Assembly (NCBI RefSeq): GCF_009765985.1 | Contig: NZ_LMUM01000037.1 | Coordinates: 798,747 to 862,746, forward strand | Direction of reading: 5' to 3' | Origin: Acidobacterium sp. S8 | GTDB lineage: Bacteria > Acidobacteriota > Terriglobia > Terriglobales > Acidobacteriaceae | Length of the DNA: 64,000 nucleotides | The notes under the pieces: generated by a model | The model's database searches: none | What the model was told of the DNA's origin: nothing | What the model saw: the letters and a program-made list of their open reading frames with translations, nothing else | Shown here: one piece after another, positions 1 to 8,159 of the stretch | Numbering within the stretch: the first letter of the stretch is position 1 | How the letters are laid out: each line of letters opens with the position of its first letter | Translations under genes and position numbers: made by a program

Positions 1-40
1 GCCGTAAAGAAACACACTGTTGCTGTACAGGAACACCAGA

Positions 41-1099
41 ATGATGACCGATCTGAACGAGCTTCAATTCTTCGTGAGCGTCTCGCGCGCCCAGAGCTTT
101 ACCCTGGCGGCAAAAAATCTCGGCGTGCCCAAGTCGAGCGTCAGCCGGGCGATCAGCGGACTCGAAAGCAGATTAGGTGTCCGCCTTATCGAAAGAACCA
201 CACGAAACGTCGCCCTCACCGAAGTTGGCGAGCTCTATCTCGACCGCTGCCAGCGCGTGCTCGAAGAAGCTGAGCAGGCGGACCTGATCGTCGCGGTATC
301 GCAGACAAAACCGCGAGGCACCTTGCGCATCGCCGCGCCCGTTGCCTTCGCGCGATTTATCCTTGGCCCCGCTCTGGGAGATTTTCTTGTCGCTTATCCC
401 GAACTGCGCGTACAGCTGCAACTGATCGGTGGAGAAACTCCGGTGCATGAGAAGCAGTTCGATGTCGCCATTCGCGCCGCGCCTCTCGAAGACTCCGCCT
501 TTCTCGTAAAACCGTTGATGCGCGTTCGACTCGGTGCCTATGCGAGTCCTGGCTATTTGAAGGGCCGCAGTCTGCCCTCATCGCCATCCGATCTACGCCT
601 CGAAAGCTGCATTACTGCGACCTGCGGCACCTTTGGAGAATCCAGCAGCTCCGCCATGTGGCATCTGCGCCGCGGCTCAGAACAAAAAGAGGTACGTGTA
701 GAATCACGCGTCTCCGTTCCTGATCCGTCGATCAATCGCCAGCTCGCTGTTGCCGGAGCGGGCGTGGCCCTCCTTTCTCAGATTGCTGTGCGTGCGGATG
801 TCGAAGAAGGCCGACTGACGAGATTGTTGCCCGAGTGGGAGCCGGACCCTGTCGAGCTTCACGCGCTCTATCCCTCCCGCCTCAGCTCTTCGCCGAAGGT
901 GCGCGTCTTTCTGCAATTTCTTAATGAGCGCTTCCAGAACGAATCACTGCTCGATGGTCATCACCACGTGAGAGAGAAAAATACAGCGTCATCCTCTCAA
1001 CAACAAAAATCCCGCTCTCGAAAGAAGCCTTTCGCGCCTGCCGCAGTCAAGAAAGAGCCAGCGGCAAGAGCCGTGCCTCAGAGACGCACCAGCGGCTGA
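41..1099 (+). CDS. LysR-family transcriptional regulator
   Basis: LysR-type DNA-binding regulator, 352 residues from the ATG at 41. The ATG at 44 is equally possible; AGGA lies about 8 bases upstream. The winged helix-turn-helix fills roughly residues 1-65 (FTLAAKNLGVPKSSVSRAI), followed by a two-lobe effector-binding domain from about residue 95 (GTLRIAAPVAFAR) to about 295. That effector-domain start resembles the CrgA/YafC-like subgroup of LysR proteins. The last 50 or so residues lie beyond the normal LysR end (family about 300 residues) and form a Ser/Gln/Lys/Arg-rich tail, probably disordered. The usual divergent target would lie left of the window, so the regulated gene and effector cannot be named. 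Family call is firm; role unknown. Confidence 0.9.
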   Translation: MMTDLNELQFFVSVSRAQSFTLAAKNLGVPKSSVSRAISGLESRLGVRLIERTTRNVALTEVGELYLDRCQRVLEEAEQADLIVAVSQTKPRGTLRIAAPVAFARFILGPALGDFLVAYPELRVQLQLIGGETPVHEKQFDVAIRAAPLEDSAFLVKPLMRVRLGAYASPGYLKGRSLPSSPSDLRLESCITATCGTFGESSSSAMWHLRRGSEQKEVRVESRVSVPDPSINRQLAVAGAGVALLSQIAVRADVEEGRLTRLLPEWEPDPVELHALYPSRLSSSPKVRVFLQFLNERFQNESLLDGHHHVREKNTASSSQQQKSRSRKKPFAPAAVKKEPAARAVPQRRTSG

Positions 1100-1187
1100 A
1101 AATCCTGACCTCAGCTCTCGCAGGAACTGAGCATGCAAATGGAAGTAAATCTGATTGCCGAAAATTAGTCGACAAGATATCTCGCCT

Positions 1188-1215
1188 TTGACACACCTTT
1201 ACGTCTAGGTCTAAC
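1188..1215 (+). promoter_or_regulatory. Candidate sigma70-like promoter for PadR-ADOP module 1
   Basis: A perfect -35 TTGACA (1188-1193) is followed after 16 bases by TCTAAC (1210-1215), a partial -10 match. It sits about 35 bases before the PadR start. The -35 is strong and the -10 weak, as expected for a promoter under a local repressor. Inferred from sequence only. Confidence 0.35.
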
Positions 1216-1249
1216 ATTTCTCGAATACCAAGAGGTAAAGGGGTACTCG

Positions 1250-1576
1250 ATGGCGAGATATGACCTTCAAGGGAGCTTAGATCTGCTGATCCTGAAGACT
1301 CTTTCGCAGCGGAGTAAGCTGCATGGCTACGGCATTGTGCTGCATATTCAGCGCGCCAGCGACGAGCTTTTGCATGTCGAAGAAGGGTCGCTCTATCCCG
1401 CACTGCACCGCATGGAACAGAACGGCTGGATCCGCTCGGAGTGGGCTCTCACGGAAACCAACCGAAGGGCGAAGTACTACCAGCTGACGGCGGTTGGACG
1501 GAAGCAGCTTAAGGAAACCGAAGACAGTTTCGAGCAGCTGGTGAAGGGTGTGCGGGCAATATTGCGGTACGCGTGA
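1250..1576 (+). CDS. PadR-family regulator, acidobacterial ADOP-linked type
   Basis: Small winged-helix regulator of 108 residues. The opening pattern (LQGSLDLLILKTLS, then HGYGIVLHIQ, EEGSLYPALHRME and NRRAKYYQLT) is the acidobacterial PadR subtype that nearly always precedes an ADOP permease gene. A good ribosome site (AGGGG) lies upstream of the ATG. The stop codon overlaps the ribosome binding region of the permease gene that follows, so the two are probably co-transcribed and translationally coupled. PadR proteins usually repress their own operon and respond to small molecules or stress; the ligand here is unknown. A second copy of the pair is at 32886-35899. Confidence 0.93.
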   Translation: MARYDLQGSLDLLILKTLSQRSKLHGYGIVLHIQRASDELLHVEEGSLYPALHRMEQNGWIRSEWALTETNRRAKYYQLTAVGRKQLKETEDSFEQLVKGVRAILRYA

Positions 1577-1584
1577 GGTCAGCA

Positions 1585-4341
1585 ATGGGCATGTGGCAGC
1601 GGTTGAAGAACATGTTGCACCGTGAGCAGGTGGATGCCGACATTGAGGCGGAGCTGCAGGCACACATGGAGATGGCAGCAGAGGACGCGATGCACGCAGG
1701 AATGAGTCCGGAAGAAGCGCGGCGGACCGTGCGCCTGCGCTTTGGCAATCCGGTGGCGATGCGGGAGCGGACATCAGGAGCAGACATGACACTCGCGCTG
1801 GACGGTATCTGGAGGGATCTGCGTCTCTCCGTTCGGCAGCTGAGACGATCACCCGTTTTCACAGCAACAGCAGTAGTCACCCTTGCCATTGGCATCGGGG
1901 CGACCACGGCGATCTTCACCTTGATACAGCAGGTGATGCTGCGGTCGCTGCCGGTGGTGCAGCCTGAGCAGCTCTGGCGCATCGGTGACTCCGACGATTG
2001 CTGCTACTCAGCCCGCTACTCGCAGGGTGACTGGAATTTCTTCTCCTGGGAGGCTTACAAGCTCTTCCGCGAACACACGCCCGCATTCGAGGATCTGGCG
2101 GCGTTTCAAATCGGCGAAGGCAATGCTGAGCTGGGCGTGCGACGCGCCGGTTCGCAGGCACCCGCTGAGCCGCGCAACGGCGAGTATGTCTCCGGCAATT
2201 TCTTCCGCACCTTCGGCCTCTCTGCGTGGCGTGGGCGTCTCTTCACTGATGCCGACGACCAGGAAGGCGCGACGCCGGTCGCGGTGATGAGCTTCCGCGC
2301 CTGGCAGGAGAAGTATGGGGCCGATCCATCTGTGGTAGGAGCGACCTACCAGATCAACGGCCATCCATTCACCATGATCGGCGTTGCCCCGCCGGGTTTC
2401 TTCGGAGCGAAGATCGACGCCGATAACATGCCCGATTTCTGGCTGCCGCTGACGACGGAGCCGCTGATCGCCGGCGGAGCGACGCGCCTCAAAGATGCCC
2501 GCTCGGCCTGGCTTGACCTGATCGGCCGCGTTCGCCCCGGAACCGATACGAAGGCTCTCGAAGCGCAGCTTCAGGCAGAGCTGCACCAGTGGCTGGGAAG
2601 CCATGTGCAGGACATGTCTCCGCAGGAAAAACCGCTCTGGCAAAAGCAGACTCTGCATCTCACACCAGGCGGCGCGGGCGTTTCGCCAATGCGTCAAGAC
2701 TACAAAGGCGGCTTGCTGCTGCTGCTGGTGTGCGCTATCTGTGTCCTTCTGGTGGCATGCGCCAACATCGCCAATCTATTGCTGGCGCGTGGGCTGAAGG
2801 ACCGGCCGCAGACGGCGATCCGCGCCGCTCTCGGCGCATCACGCGCGCGGCTGGTGCGCAAGGCGCTGGCTGAGAGCCTCACCCTGAGCATGCTTGGCGC
2901 TATCGCCGGCATCGTCGTCGCGTATGCGGGCGCAAGACTTATTCTCCACCTTGCTTTCGGACCGGCCACAGATCTTCCTTTGAATGCTGCGCCCTCGACA
3001 CCGGTGCTGCTCTTCGCGCTAGGAATTTCGATGATTACCGGCATCGTTTTCGGCATGGCGCCCGCATGGATGACGTCGCGTGCTAAGCCGATCGAGGCGC
3101 TGCGCGGAGCAAATCGCTCGGTAGGAGACCATCGCCAGTGGGCGCAGAAGACCATGGTGATCGTACAGGTGGCTGTTTCACTCGTGCTGCTGAGCGCCGC
3201 GGCAATGCTCGGCCGGAGCTTCAGTAACCGGCAGCACCAGGATGTCGGCTTCGATCCTAACGGACGGTATCTGGTCTCAATCGATCCCAAGCTTTCGAAC
3301 TATACGCAGGAACAGCTCGTCCCGCTCTTCCGCAACATCGAAGACCGTCTGCGCGCCATCCCCGGCGTCCGCATGGCTGGCTCCGCTCTCCATGCTCCCC
3401 TGACCGGCATCTGGACACAGGACATCCTGACCGAAGGCCAACCCGAGCCCGGCCCGAACGACGATCTCAATTCAGGCTGGAACCGAATAACACCGGAATT
3501 TTTCGAGACCCTCGGAGACAGGATCGTGAGGGGACGACCCGTCACCGACGACGACAACGCCAATACACGGCCTGTGGCTGTAGTGAGCGAGACGTTTGCC
3601 CGAAAATTCTTCGGCAACCAGAACCCTATAGGGAAGCGCTTCGGGCCCGCTCCCAGGAAAAATGCGGGCACATATGAAATTGTTGGCGTGGTTGCGGACA
3701 TGCGATTTTTGGATTCGTCGTTGCCCGTGTATTTCCTCCCCGAAGCCCAGACCACGCACTTCGATCAGGCCAACCTCGAAAGCCGTGAAGTCTGGTCACA
3801 TTCTCTGTACACCATCGTGATCCATGCACCGGGAAACCATCCGGATATGCAGGCGCAGATAAAAAAGGCGATTGCGGATGTTGATCCGAACCTGCTCATG
3901 TATGACGTGCAGAGTTATTCCGACGTCATTTACAGCGGGTTTTCCCAGGAGAAGATGGTTGCCGGCCTGACCTGGCTCTTTGGAGCCGTCGGCCTGGTGC
4001 TCGCCGCTGTCGGCCTCTATGGAGTAACAGCCTATGGCGTGGAGCAAAGAACAAGTGAGATCGGCGTGCGCATGGCGCTGGGTGCGGACCGCGGCAATGT
4101 GGTGCAGATGGTGCTGCGGACTGCATTCTGGCAGGTGGGCGTCGGAGTGGCGCTGGGAATTCCCGGCGCGATTGGTGCAGGATATCTGTTCGCCAGCCAG
4201 CTTTTCGGAATAAGGCCGTGGAATCCGGCAATGCTGGGTTTCGCTACCCTGGTGCTCGTTTTCACAGCACTCGTGGCAGCAGCCATTCCGGCTCGACGCG
4301 CCGCAGCCGTCGATCCAATGCGAGCTTTACGAATGGAATAA
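1585..4341 (+). CDS. ADOP-type FtsX/MacB-like permease
   Basis: Acidobacterial duplicated orphan permease, about 918 residues. After a soluble prefix (AELQAHMEMAAEDAMHAGMS, about residues 15-60) come two repeats of a MacB-type extracytoplasmic domain plus an FtsX permease domain. Hydrophobic segments occur near residues 90-115, 375-400, 430-450, 475-500, 525-545 and in the last 140 residues, where EQRTSEIGVRMALGADR is the FtsX signature. No ATPase gene is adjacent, hence 'orphan'. The ATG at 1585 is chosen because GAGGT lies 6 bases upstream; a GTG at 1573 overlapping the PadR stop (GTGA) is an alternative. Family function is undefined; export or envelope-stress roles are guesses by analogy with MacB. 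Confidence 0.9.
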   Translation: MGMWQRLKNMLHREQVDADIEAELQAHMEMAAEDAMHAGMSPEEARRTVRLRFGNPVAMRERTSGADMTLALDGIWRDLRLSVRQLRRSPVFTATAVVTLAIGIGATTAIFTLIQQVMLRSLPVVQPEQLWRIGDSDDCCYSARYSQGDWNFFSWEAYKLFREHTPAFEDLAAFQIGEGNAELGVRRAGSQAPAEPRNGEYVSGNFFRTFGLSAWRGRLFTDADDQEGATPVAVMSFRAWQEKYGADPSVVGATYQINGHPFTMIGVAPPGFFGAKIDADNMPDFWLPLTTEPLIAGGATRLKDARSAWLDLIGRVRPGTDTKALEAQLQAELHQWLGSHVQDMSPQEKPLWQKQTLHLTPGGAGVSPMRQDYKGGLLLLLVCAICVLLVACANIANLLLARGLKDRPQTAIRAALGASRARLVRKALAESLTLSMLGAIAGIVVAYAGARLILHLAFGPATDLPLNAAPSTPVLLFALGISMITGIVFGMAPAWMTSRAKPIEALRGANRSVGDHRQWAQKTMVIVQVAVSLVLLSAAAMLGRSFSNRQHQDVGFDPNGRYLVSIDPKLSNYTQEQLVPLFRNIEDRLRAIPGVRMAGSALHAPLTGIWTQDILTEGQPEPGPNDDLNSGWNRITPEFFETLGDRIVRGRPVTDDDNANTRPVAVVSETFARKFFGNQNPIGKRFGPAPRKNAGTYEIVGVVADMRFLDSSLPVYFLPEAQTTHFDQANLESREVWSHSLYTIVIHAPGNHPDMQAQIKKAIADVDPNLLMYDVQSYSDVIYSGFSQEKMVAGLTWLFGAVGLVLAAVGLYGVTAYGVEQRTSEIGVRMALGADRGNVVQMVLRTAFWQVGVGVALGIPGAIGAGYLFASQLFGIRPWNPAMLGFATLVLVFTALVAAAIPARRAAAVDPMRALRME

Positions 4342-4425
4342 TGTTCCGACTCAATGAGGTCGAAGCGAGCTAAAGCAATTTCCTGAAAAGTTGCTGCCTG
4401 CTTGCGGCGTTATGAGGTAGCAATT

Positions 4426-5541
4426 CTACCTGACCAGGAAAGACATCAGCGTGCGCGCTATTCTGGATTTGACTTTCGCCTTGAAAGAAAAGAACGAGAA
4501 GCTTGAATTCCTGCGCGAATCGATTCCTGATGCGAGTTTGAGAATACGCTCCGCATTTTTATAGGCCAACTTCTCTCTATCCTCAATCGATAGATTGGCT
4601 TTTTTCAGAAAATCTACACCCTCGAAATTGTCTCCGAATGGATCATCGACGGAGAACAAAATATTGTCGATGCCCAATTCCGCAATCGCGCAGTTCAGAG
4701 CTGCCTGATCGAAAGCACCGCTTGTTGTGATGAAGACGTTCGCGCGCATGTAGTAAAAGACGCTCTTCTGCATACATGCGATTCTGGCTGACTCAGTACC
4801 CTTCGCCTGGCTGGCAAGAAGCCAATTACCCATAGTGAGAGCAGTGTTGATGCGCTTGAGGCCAAAGGGAATCAATTCGCCCATATGTCCGACGATTATT
4901 TTGAGATTCGGAAAGCGATCAAACACGCCGCTGGAGATGAGCCGGAGAAGATGCGTTCCGGTTTCAACCTGCCATCCCCAGCCTTGCATCATCGCTGGGC
5001 AGTCCTTGTAATAGCTATCGATGATCTCCTGCGGAGGATCGGTTGGATGTATATAGATGGGCACATCCAACGCCTGGGCCCGCTCGAGGATTGGCGAGAA
5101 CACATCCTCGTCCAGATAGTGTCCGTTCGTATGACCATTGATGAGCGCGCCTTTGAATCCAAGCTGAACTATCGTCCGCTCCAACTCATCGGCAGCATCC
5201 AGGGGCGACTGGGTCGGCAGCATCGCAAAACCGGCGAAACGGGTGGGATAGTCCTGAATGATTCCACCCAGCCAGTCATTGACTTCTTTGGACAAGCGGA
5301 CGGCTGTATTGCGTTCGAGGGTCTGAACGCCAGGCTGGACATGCGACAGCACTTGCAAGTCGATGCCTGCCGCGTCCATGCGGCGGATTCTCTCGGGACC
5401 AACATCCGTAAGACGTCCTTCGAGCATGTCGAGCAATTTGACGTAGGACGCAGGGTATAGTTCCCGAAGCTTGGGATGCAGGAAGGCTTCTTCGAGAGCG
5501 ATGATGCGGGTAACCGGCTTCTCACCATTCTTGTTTGTCAT
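4426..5541 (-). CDS. Amidohydrolase family 2 (metal-dependent decarboxylase-like)
   Basis: Amidohydrolase-2 (TIM-barrel) enzyme, about 371 residues from the ATG at 5541. A longer in-frame reading would run into the MarR gene upstream. The sequence resembles 2,3-dihydroxybenzoate / gamma-resorcylate / ACMS decarboxylases: IIALEEAFLHPK at the N-terminus (the ExH metal motif of decarboxylase relatives is reduced to EEAF), DLQVLSHVQPG, PIYIHPTDPP, KIIVGHMGE (metal His) and ILFSVDDPFGDN (metal Asp). It probably acts on an aromatic carboxylate or related ring-cleavage product in the cytoplasm. The MarR gene directly upstream on the same strand suggests aromatic-acid responsive control. Family sure, substrate unknown. 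Confidence 0.85.
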   Translation of the reverse strand: MTNKNGEKPVTRIIALEEAFLHPKLRELYPASYVKLLDMLEGRLTDVGPERIRRMDAAGIDLQVLSHVQPGVQTLERNTAVRLSKEVNDWLGGIIQDYPTRFAGFAMLPTQSPLDAADELERTIVQLGFKGALINGHTNGHYLDEDVFSPILERAQALDVPIYIHPTDPPQEIIDSYYKDCPAMMQGWGWQVETGTHLLRLISSGVFDRFPNLKIIVGHMGELIPFGLKRINTALTMGNWLLASQAKGTESARIACMQKSVFYYMRANVFITTSGAFDQAALNCAIAELGIDNILFSVDDPFGDNFEGVDFLKKANLSIEDREKLAYKNAERILKLASGIDSRRNSSFSFFSFKAKVKSRIARTLMSFLVR

Positions 5542-5641
5542 CGTATGCCCTGCGAGAAAACCCTCTTTAGGTCCCAAGGGAAAAGACAAATATCGGATTG
5601 CTTCATGCAACTTATTCCGGCCTGGACTGATTGCCCGGTTT

Positions 5642-6154
5642 TCACGTTGACCGGCTTGCGGCGAGCCGCTTTCCGTAGCCGGGGTGTCCATCCGGAGTCA
5701 GGCCACGGTGAGCAGCAAGTTTCGCGCATAACTCGATCAGTGTCTCTCGCTCTGCCGCCGTCAAAGACGAGCCCAGCTCCTCGTCATGTGCCGTAGCAAT
5801 CCGCTCGACCTTTTCCAGAAGCTGAATTCCTTTTCGTGTCAATTGCAGATGCTGGCTTCGACGATCTTCTAAGCTACGCGCGCGCGCAACCAGACCTTTA
5901 GCTTCGAGTTCGTCGAGCAATATGACCAGGCGACTGGGCACCATCCCGAGGTGAGAAGCTAGTTCGCGCTGATTTTTCCCTTCGTTCGCGTGGATCCAGC
6001 GCAGCATACCCAAATGCGGCGGGGAAATGCCGAATCCTGCGATCTTGCGGCCAAAGGAAAGCGCTGCATGTGTCCCGAGCTGTGATAACAGTAGTCCGAG
6101 CGCTCGCCGCGTGACTATCGGATTCTCCCGGAGCTTTTGTTTTTCGGCTGGCAT
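5642..6154 (-). CDS. MarR-family transcriptional regulator
   Basis: Dimeric winged-helix regulator, 170 residues, with AGGAG 5 bases before the ATG. The core is about residues 15-150: LGLLLSQLGTHAALSF (dimer helix), NQRELASHLGMVPSRLVILL (recognition helix), DELEAKGLVARARSLEDRRS (the DxRxx wing) and LTRKGIQLL. MarR proteins usually repress neighbours and release DNA on binding phenolic ligands. Here the likely targets are the amidohydrolase downstream on the same strand and the divergent membrane-protein gene at 6261; a palindrome in between (6191-6205) is a candidate operator. The C-terminus is slightly extended beyond the usual 140-150 residues. Confidence 0.92.
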   Translation of the reverse strand: MPAEKQKLRENPIVTRRALGLLLSQLGTHAALSFGRKIAGFGISPPHLGMLRWIHANEGKNQRELASHLGMVPSRLVILLDELEAKGLVARARSLEDRRSQHLQLTRKGIQLLEKVERIATAHDEELGSSLTAAERETLIELCAKLAAHRGLTPDGHPGYGKRLAASRST

Positions 6155-6190
6155 ATATCTCCTGTCTCAGTATAATCATCTTTCTTAATA

Positions 6191-6205
6191 ATTCATTTTA
6201 TGAAT
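6191..6205. promoter_or_regulatory. Candidate MarR operator palindrome
   Basis: ATTCAT-TTT-ATGAAT is a perfect 6-bp inverted repeat with a 3-bp spacer, in an AT-rich divergent intergenic region between the MarR gene and the small membrane-protein gene. Size and symmetry fit a MarR-family site and suggest joint control of both genes. Inferred; no binding evidence. Confidence 0.5.
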
Positions 6206-6260
6206 CGTTCTGTATATGAATTAAATCTCAAATACAAGCGATTCCCCCGAAGGAGCGTCT

Positions 6261-6719
6261 ATGTATCGAGCCGCAAAACTGCTATCTCTGATGTCAACCG
6301 GGTTTCTGGCTGGAGTATTCACTTACGCGTTCTTTGCGATTATCCCGGCATGGAATGAGGTTCCGCGCGAGGTGCACTTTACCTACCGTGTCGCGCTCAT
6401 GCGCCACAATGCAATCGTCATGCAGAGCATCATGCTCGTTGGCATCCTGGCTCCGCTGTGGTGGGCCTCGACGATCCGCGCCATGCCAGCCGCACGCGCC
6501 TGCGCCGTGGCCGCCAGCATCATGAATGTGACCACCGTGCTGGTCACGCGTTTCGGAAATGTACCCATCAACCAGCTAGTCAGGAAATGGCTTACCGAAC
6601 CTCCACCCGCGAACTATCTGGAGGCACTGCATCGCTGGACCGTGTTCAACAACATCCGAAGCACGGCGGCGGTGCTTGGTTTTCTTTTGATTTTGATCGC
6701 TGATGCTCTCATGGACTAG
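6261..6719 (+). CDS. DUF1772 / anthrone-oxygenase-like membrane protein
   Basis: Integral membrane protein of 152 residues with four hydrophobic segments (about 10-30, 52-70, 78-98 and 132-150). The signature VTRFGNVPINQLVRKW, followed by PP and LHRWTVFNNIRS, matches the DUF1772 family, which includes fungal anthrone oxygenases but is mostly uncharacterised in bacteria. GGAG lies 5-6 bases before the start. It is divergent from the MarR gene and probably shares its operator. A role in handling an aromatic or quinone compound alongside the amidohydrolase is plausible but unproven. Confidence 0.8.
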   Translation: MYRAAKLLSLMSTGFLAGVFTYAFFAIIPAWNEVPREVHFTYRVALMRHNAIVMQSIMLVGILAPLWWASTIRAMPAARACAVAASIMNVTTVLVTRFGNVPINQLVRKWLTEPPPANYLEALHRWTVFNNIRSTAAVLGFLLILIADALMD

Positions 6720-6849
6720 GATCGCCGCCGACCACTCGTCAGCGGAATCTGGCCGTCGAGGGCGACGGGCAAGTATGTCTCATTGACCGAAATCTGTAGT
6801 CAGGTGCGAAGTGTCGTTGGCTGGATAAGACAGGGGTGGCTGCTCTTAC

Positions 6850-6891
6850 GACAAAGCATCACCTTGCGCGAACGCAAAATAATGCTTTGTC
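6850..6891. repeat. Nested inverted repeat (cruciform-capable hairpin)
   Basis: GACAAAGCAT (6850-6859) pairs perfectly with ATGCTTTGTC (6882-6891). Inside it TTGCG-CGAA-CGCAA forms a second hairpin with a tetraloop-like CGAA. It lies between the converging DUF1772 gene and dnaN. Neither strand has a U tract after the stem, so a factor-independent terminator is unlikely; an RNA 3' end or protein-binding site is possible. Confidence 0.5.
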
Positions 6892-6917
6892 CTGCGAATT
6901 AACAAAACAAGCCAACA

Positions 6918-8039
6918 TCAGATGCGCATCGGCATGATGATATAGCGGTACTTGTAATCGTCGCTGACGTCTTCGGGGCGCATCTGGCCTGCTGACTGCG
7001 CATCCTTGAACTCCAGCCGCACCTCGCCGGAATTGCCCGTCGCCTTCAGGAAATCGAGCAGATAAGCTGAGTTGAAACCAACCATGATGGGATCGAAGTT
7101 GTAAGGGGTTTCGATCACATCTTCCGATTCTCCGGAGTCCGTCGAAGACGACGAAATCTTCAGCTCATTCTGTTCGACGCGAATCTTGATCGCGCCCGAT
7201 CGCTCATCGGCAAACTGCGCCACGCGCTGAATCGAAGCATTCAGGTCTTCACTGCGCACCACTACGAATTTATTGTTGTCGCGCGGCATCACCGCTTCGT
7301 AGTTAGGGAACTGGCCGGTCAGCTTGCGGCTTGTCAGCGTCCGGTGTCCGATGCGGAAGAAAAGTGTCTGGTCATCATCCGCAAAATCCAGATATTCCTC
7401 ATCGGTCGCCGAAAGCAGCGACTGCAACTCTGCCAGCGCCTTGCGCGGGATCAGCGTCTTCTTCTCGCCGCTGATGTTCCCCAGGCTCTCGCTGCCTTTT
7501 TCAATGTGAGCCAGACGATGCCCGTCCGTTGCCACCATCGTCAGGCTCTCCGCCTTCAGCACCAGCAGCGCGCCATTCAGGGTATAGCGCGACTCTTCAT
7601 TCGAGATCGCAAAGATGGTCTTCGAGATAAGGTTCTTGAGCGACGAAGTCGGAATTTTCGTGACGCTGCTCTCCGGGAACTCAGGCACCTGGGGAAAGTT
7701 CGCCCGCGCCATACCTACCATCTTGGTGTTCGAGCGTCCCGCCCGGATCTGCACCCAGTGGTTTTCGAGCAGCTTGATCGAAATCTCGCCATCGCCAAGC
7801 AGCTTGATGTAGTCGTACAGCTTTCGCGCCGGAATCGTGCACGAGCCAGGCTTCTTGACCTTTGCCGGGCATGAGGTCTTCATGCTCTGGTCAAGATCCG
7901 TGCCGGTAATCGTGAGCTTGTCGTCCGCTGCCTCGATCAGGAAATTCGAGAGGATGGGAATCGTTGTCTTGCGCTCGACCACGCTCTGCGTTGCGGTCAG
8001 TTCCCGCAGCAATTCCTGGCGGCTGACGTTGATTTCCAT
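6918..8039 (-). CDS. dnaN: DNA polymerase III beta subunit (sliding clamp)
   Basis: Ring-forming processivity clamp, 373 residues, the normal size. Three repeated clamp domains are visible: N-terminal MEINVSRQELLRELTATQSV with TIPILSNFLIEA, the middle domain from about residue 125 (SKTIFAISNEESRYTLNGAL), and the C-terminal domain ending in IIMPMRI, the usual terminal P-M-R motif. The start at 8039 matches the family N-terminus and has AAGGGA just upstream; an in-frame ATG at 8087 preceded by AAAGGGGG would add 16 residues and cannot be excluded. The gene lies on the dnaA strand but is separated from dnaA by two genes and the putative oriC. Confidence 0.98.
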   Translation of the reverse strand: MEINVSRQELLRELTATQSVVERKTTIPILSNFLIEAADDKLTITGTDLDQSMKTSCPAKVKKPGSCTIPARKLYDYIKLLGDGEISIKLLENHWVQIRAGRSNTKMVGMARANFPQVPEFPESSVTKIPTSSLKNLISKTIFAISNEESRYTLNGALLVLKAESLTMVATDGHRLAHIEKGSESLGNISGEKKTLIPRKALAELQSLLSATDEEYLDFADDDQTLFFRIGHRTLTSRKLTGQFPNYEAVMPRDNNKFVVVRSEDLNASIQRVAQFADERSGAIKIRVEQNELKISSSSTDSGESEDVIETPYNFDPIMVGFNSAYLLDFLKATGNSGEVRLEFKDAQSAGQMRPEDVSDDYKYRYIIMPMRI

Positions 8040-8159
8040 TGTCCCTTGCGCTGTCTGCTTTTCCTGCTCCACACCTGTCCCCGGCATACTCAGCCCCCTT
8101 TAGGGAATTGGCCACACTTTACACTACCGCGCGCGCAACAAAGAAGCGCGAAACCCTGA

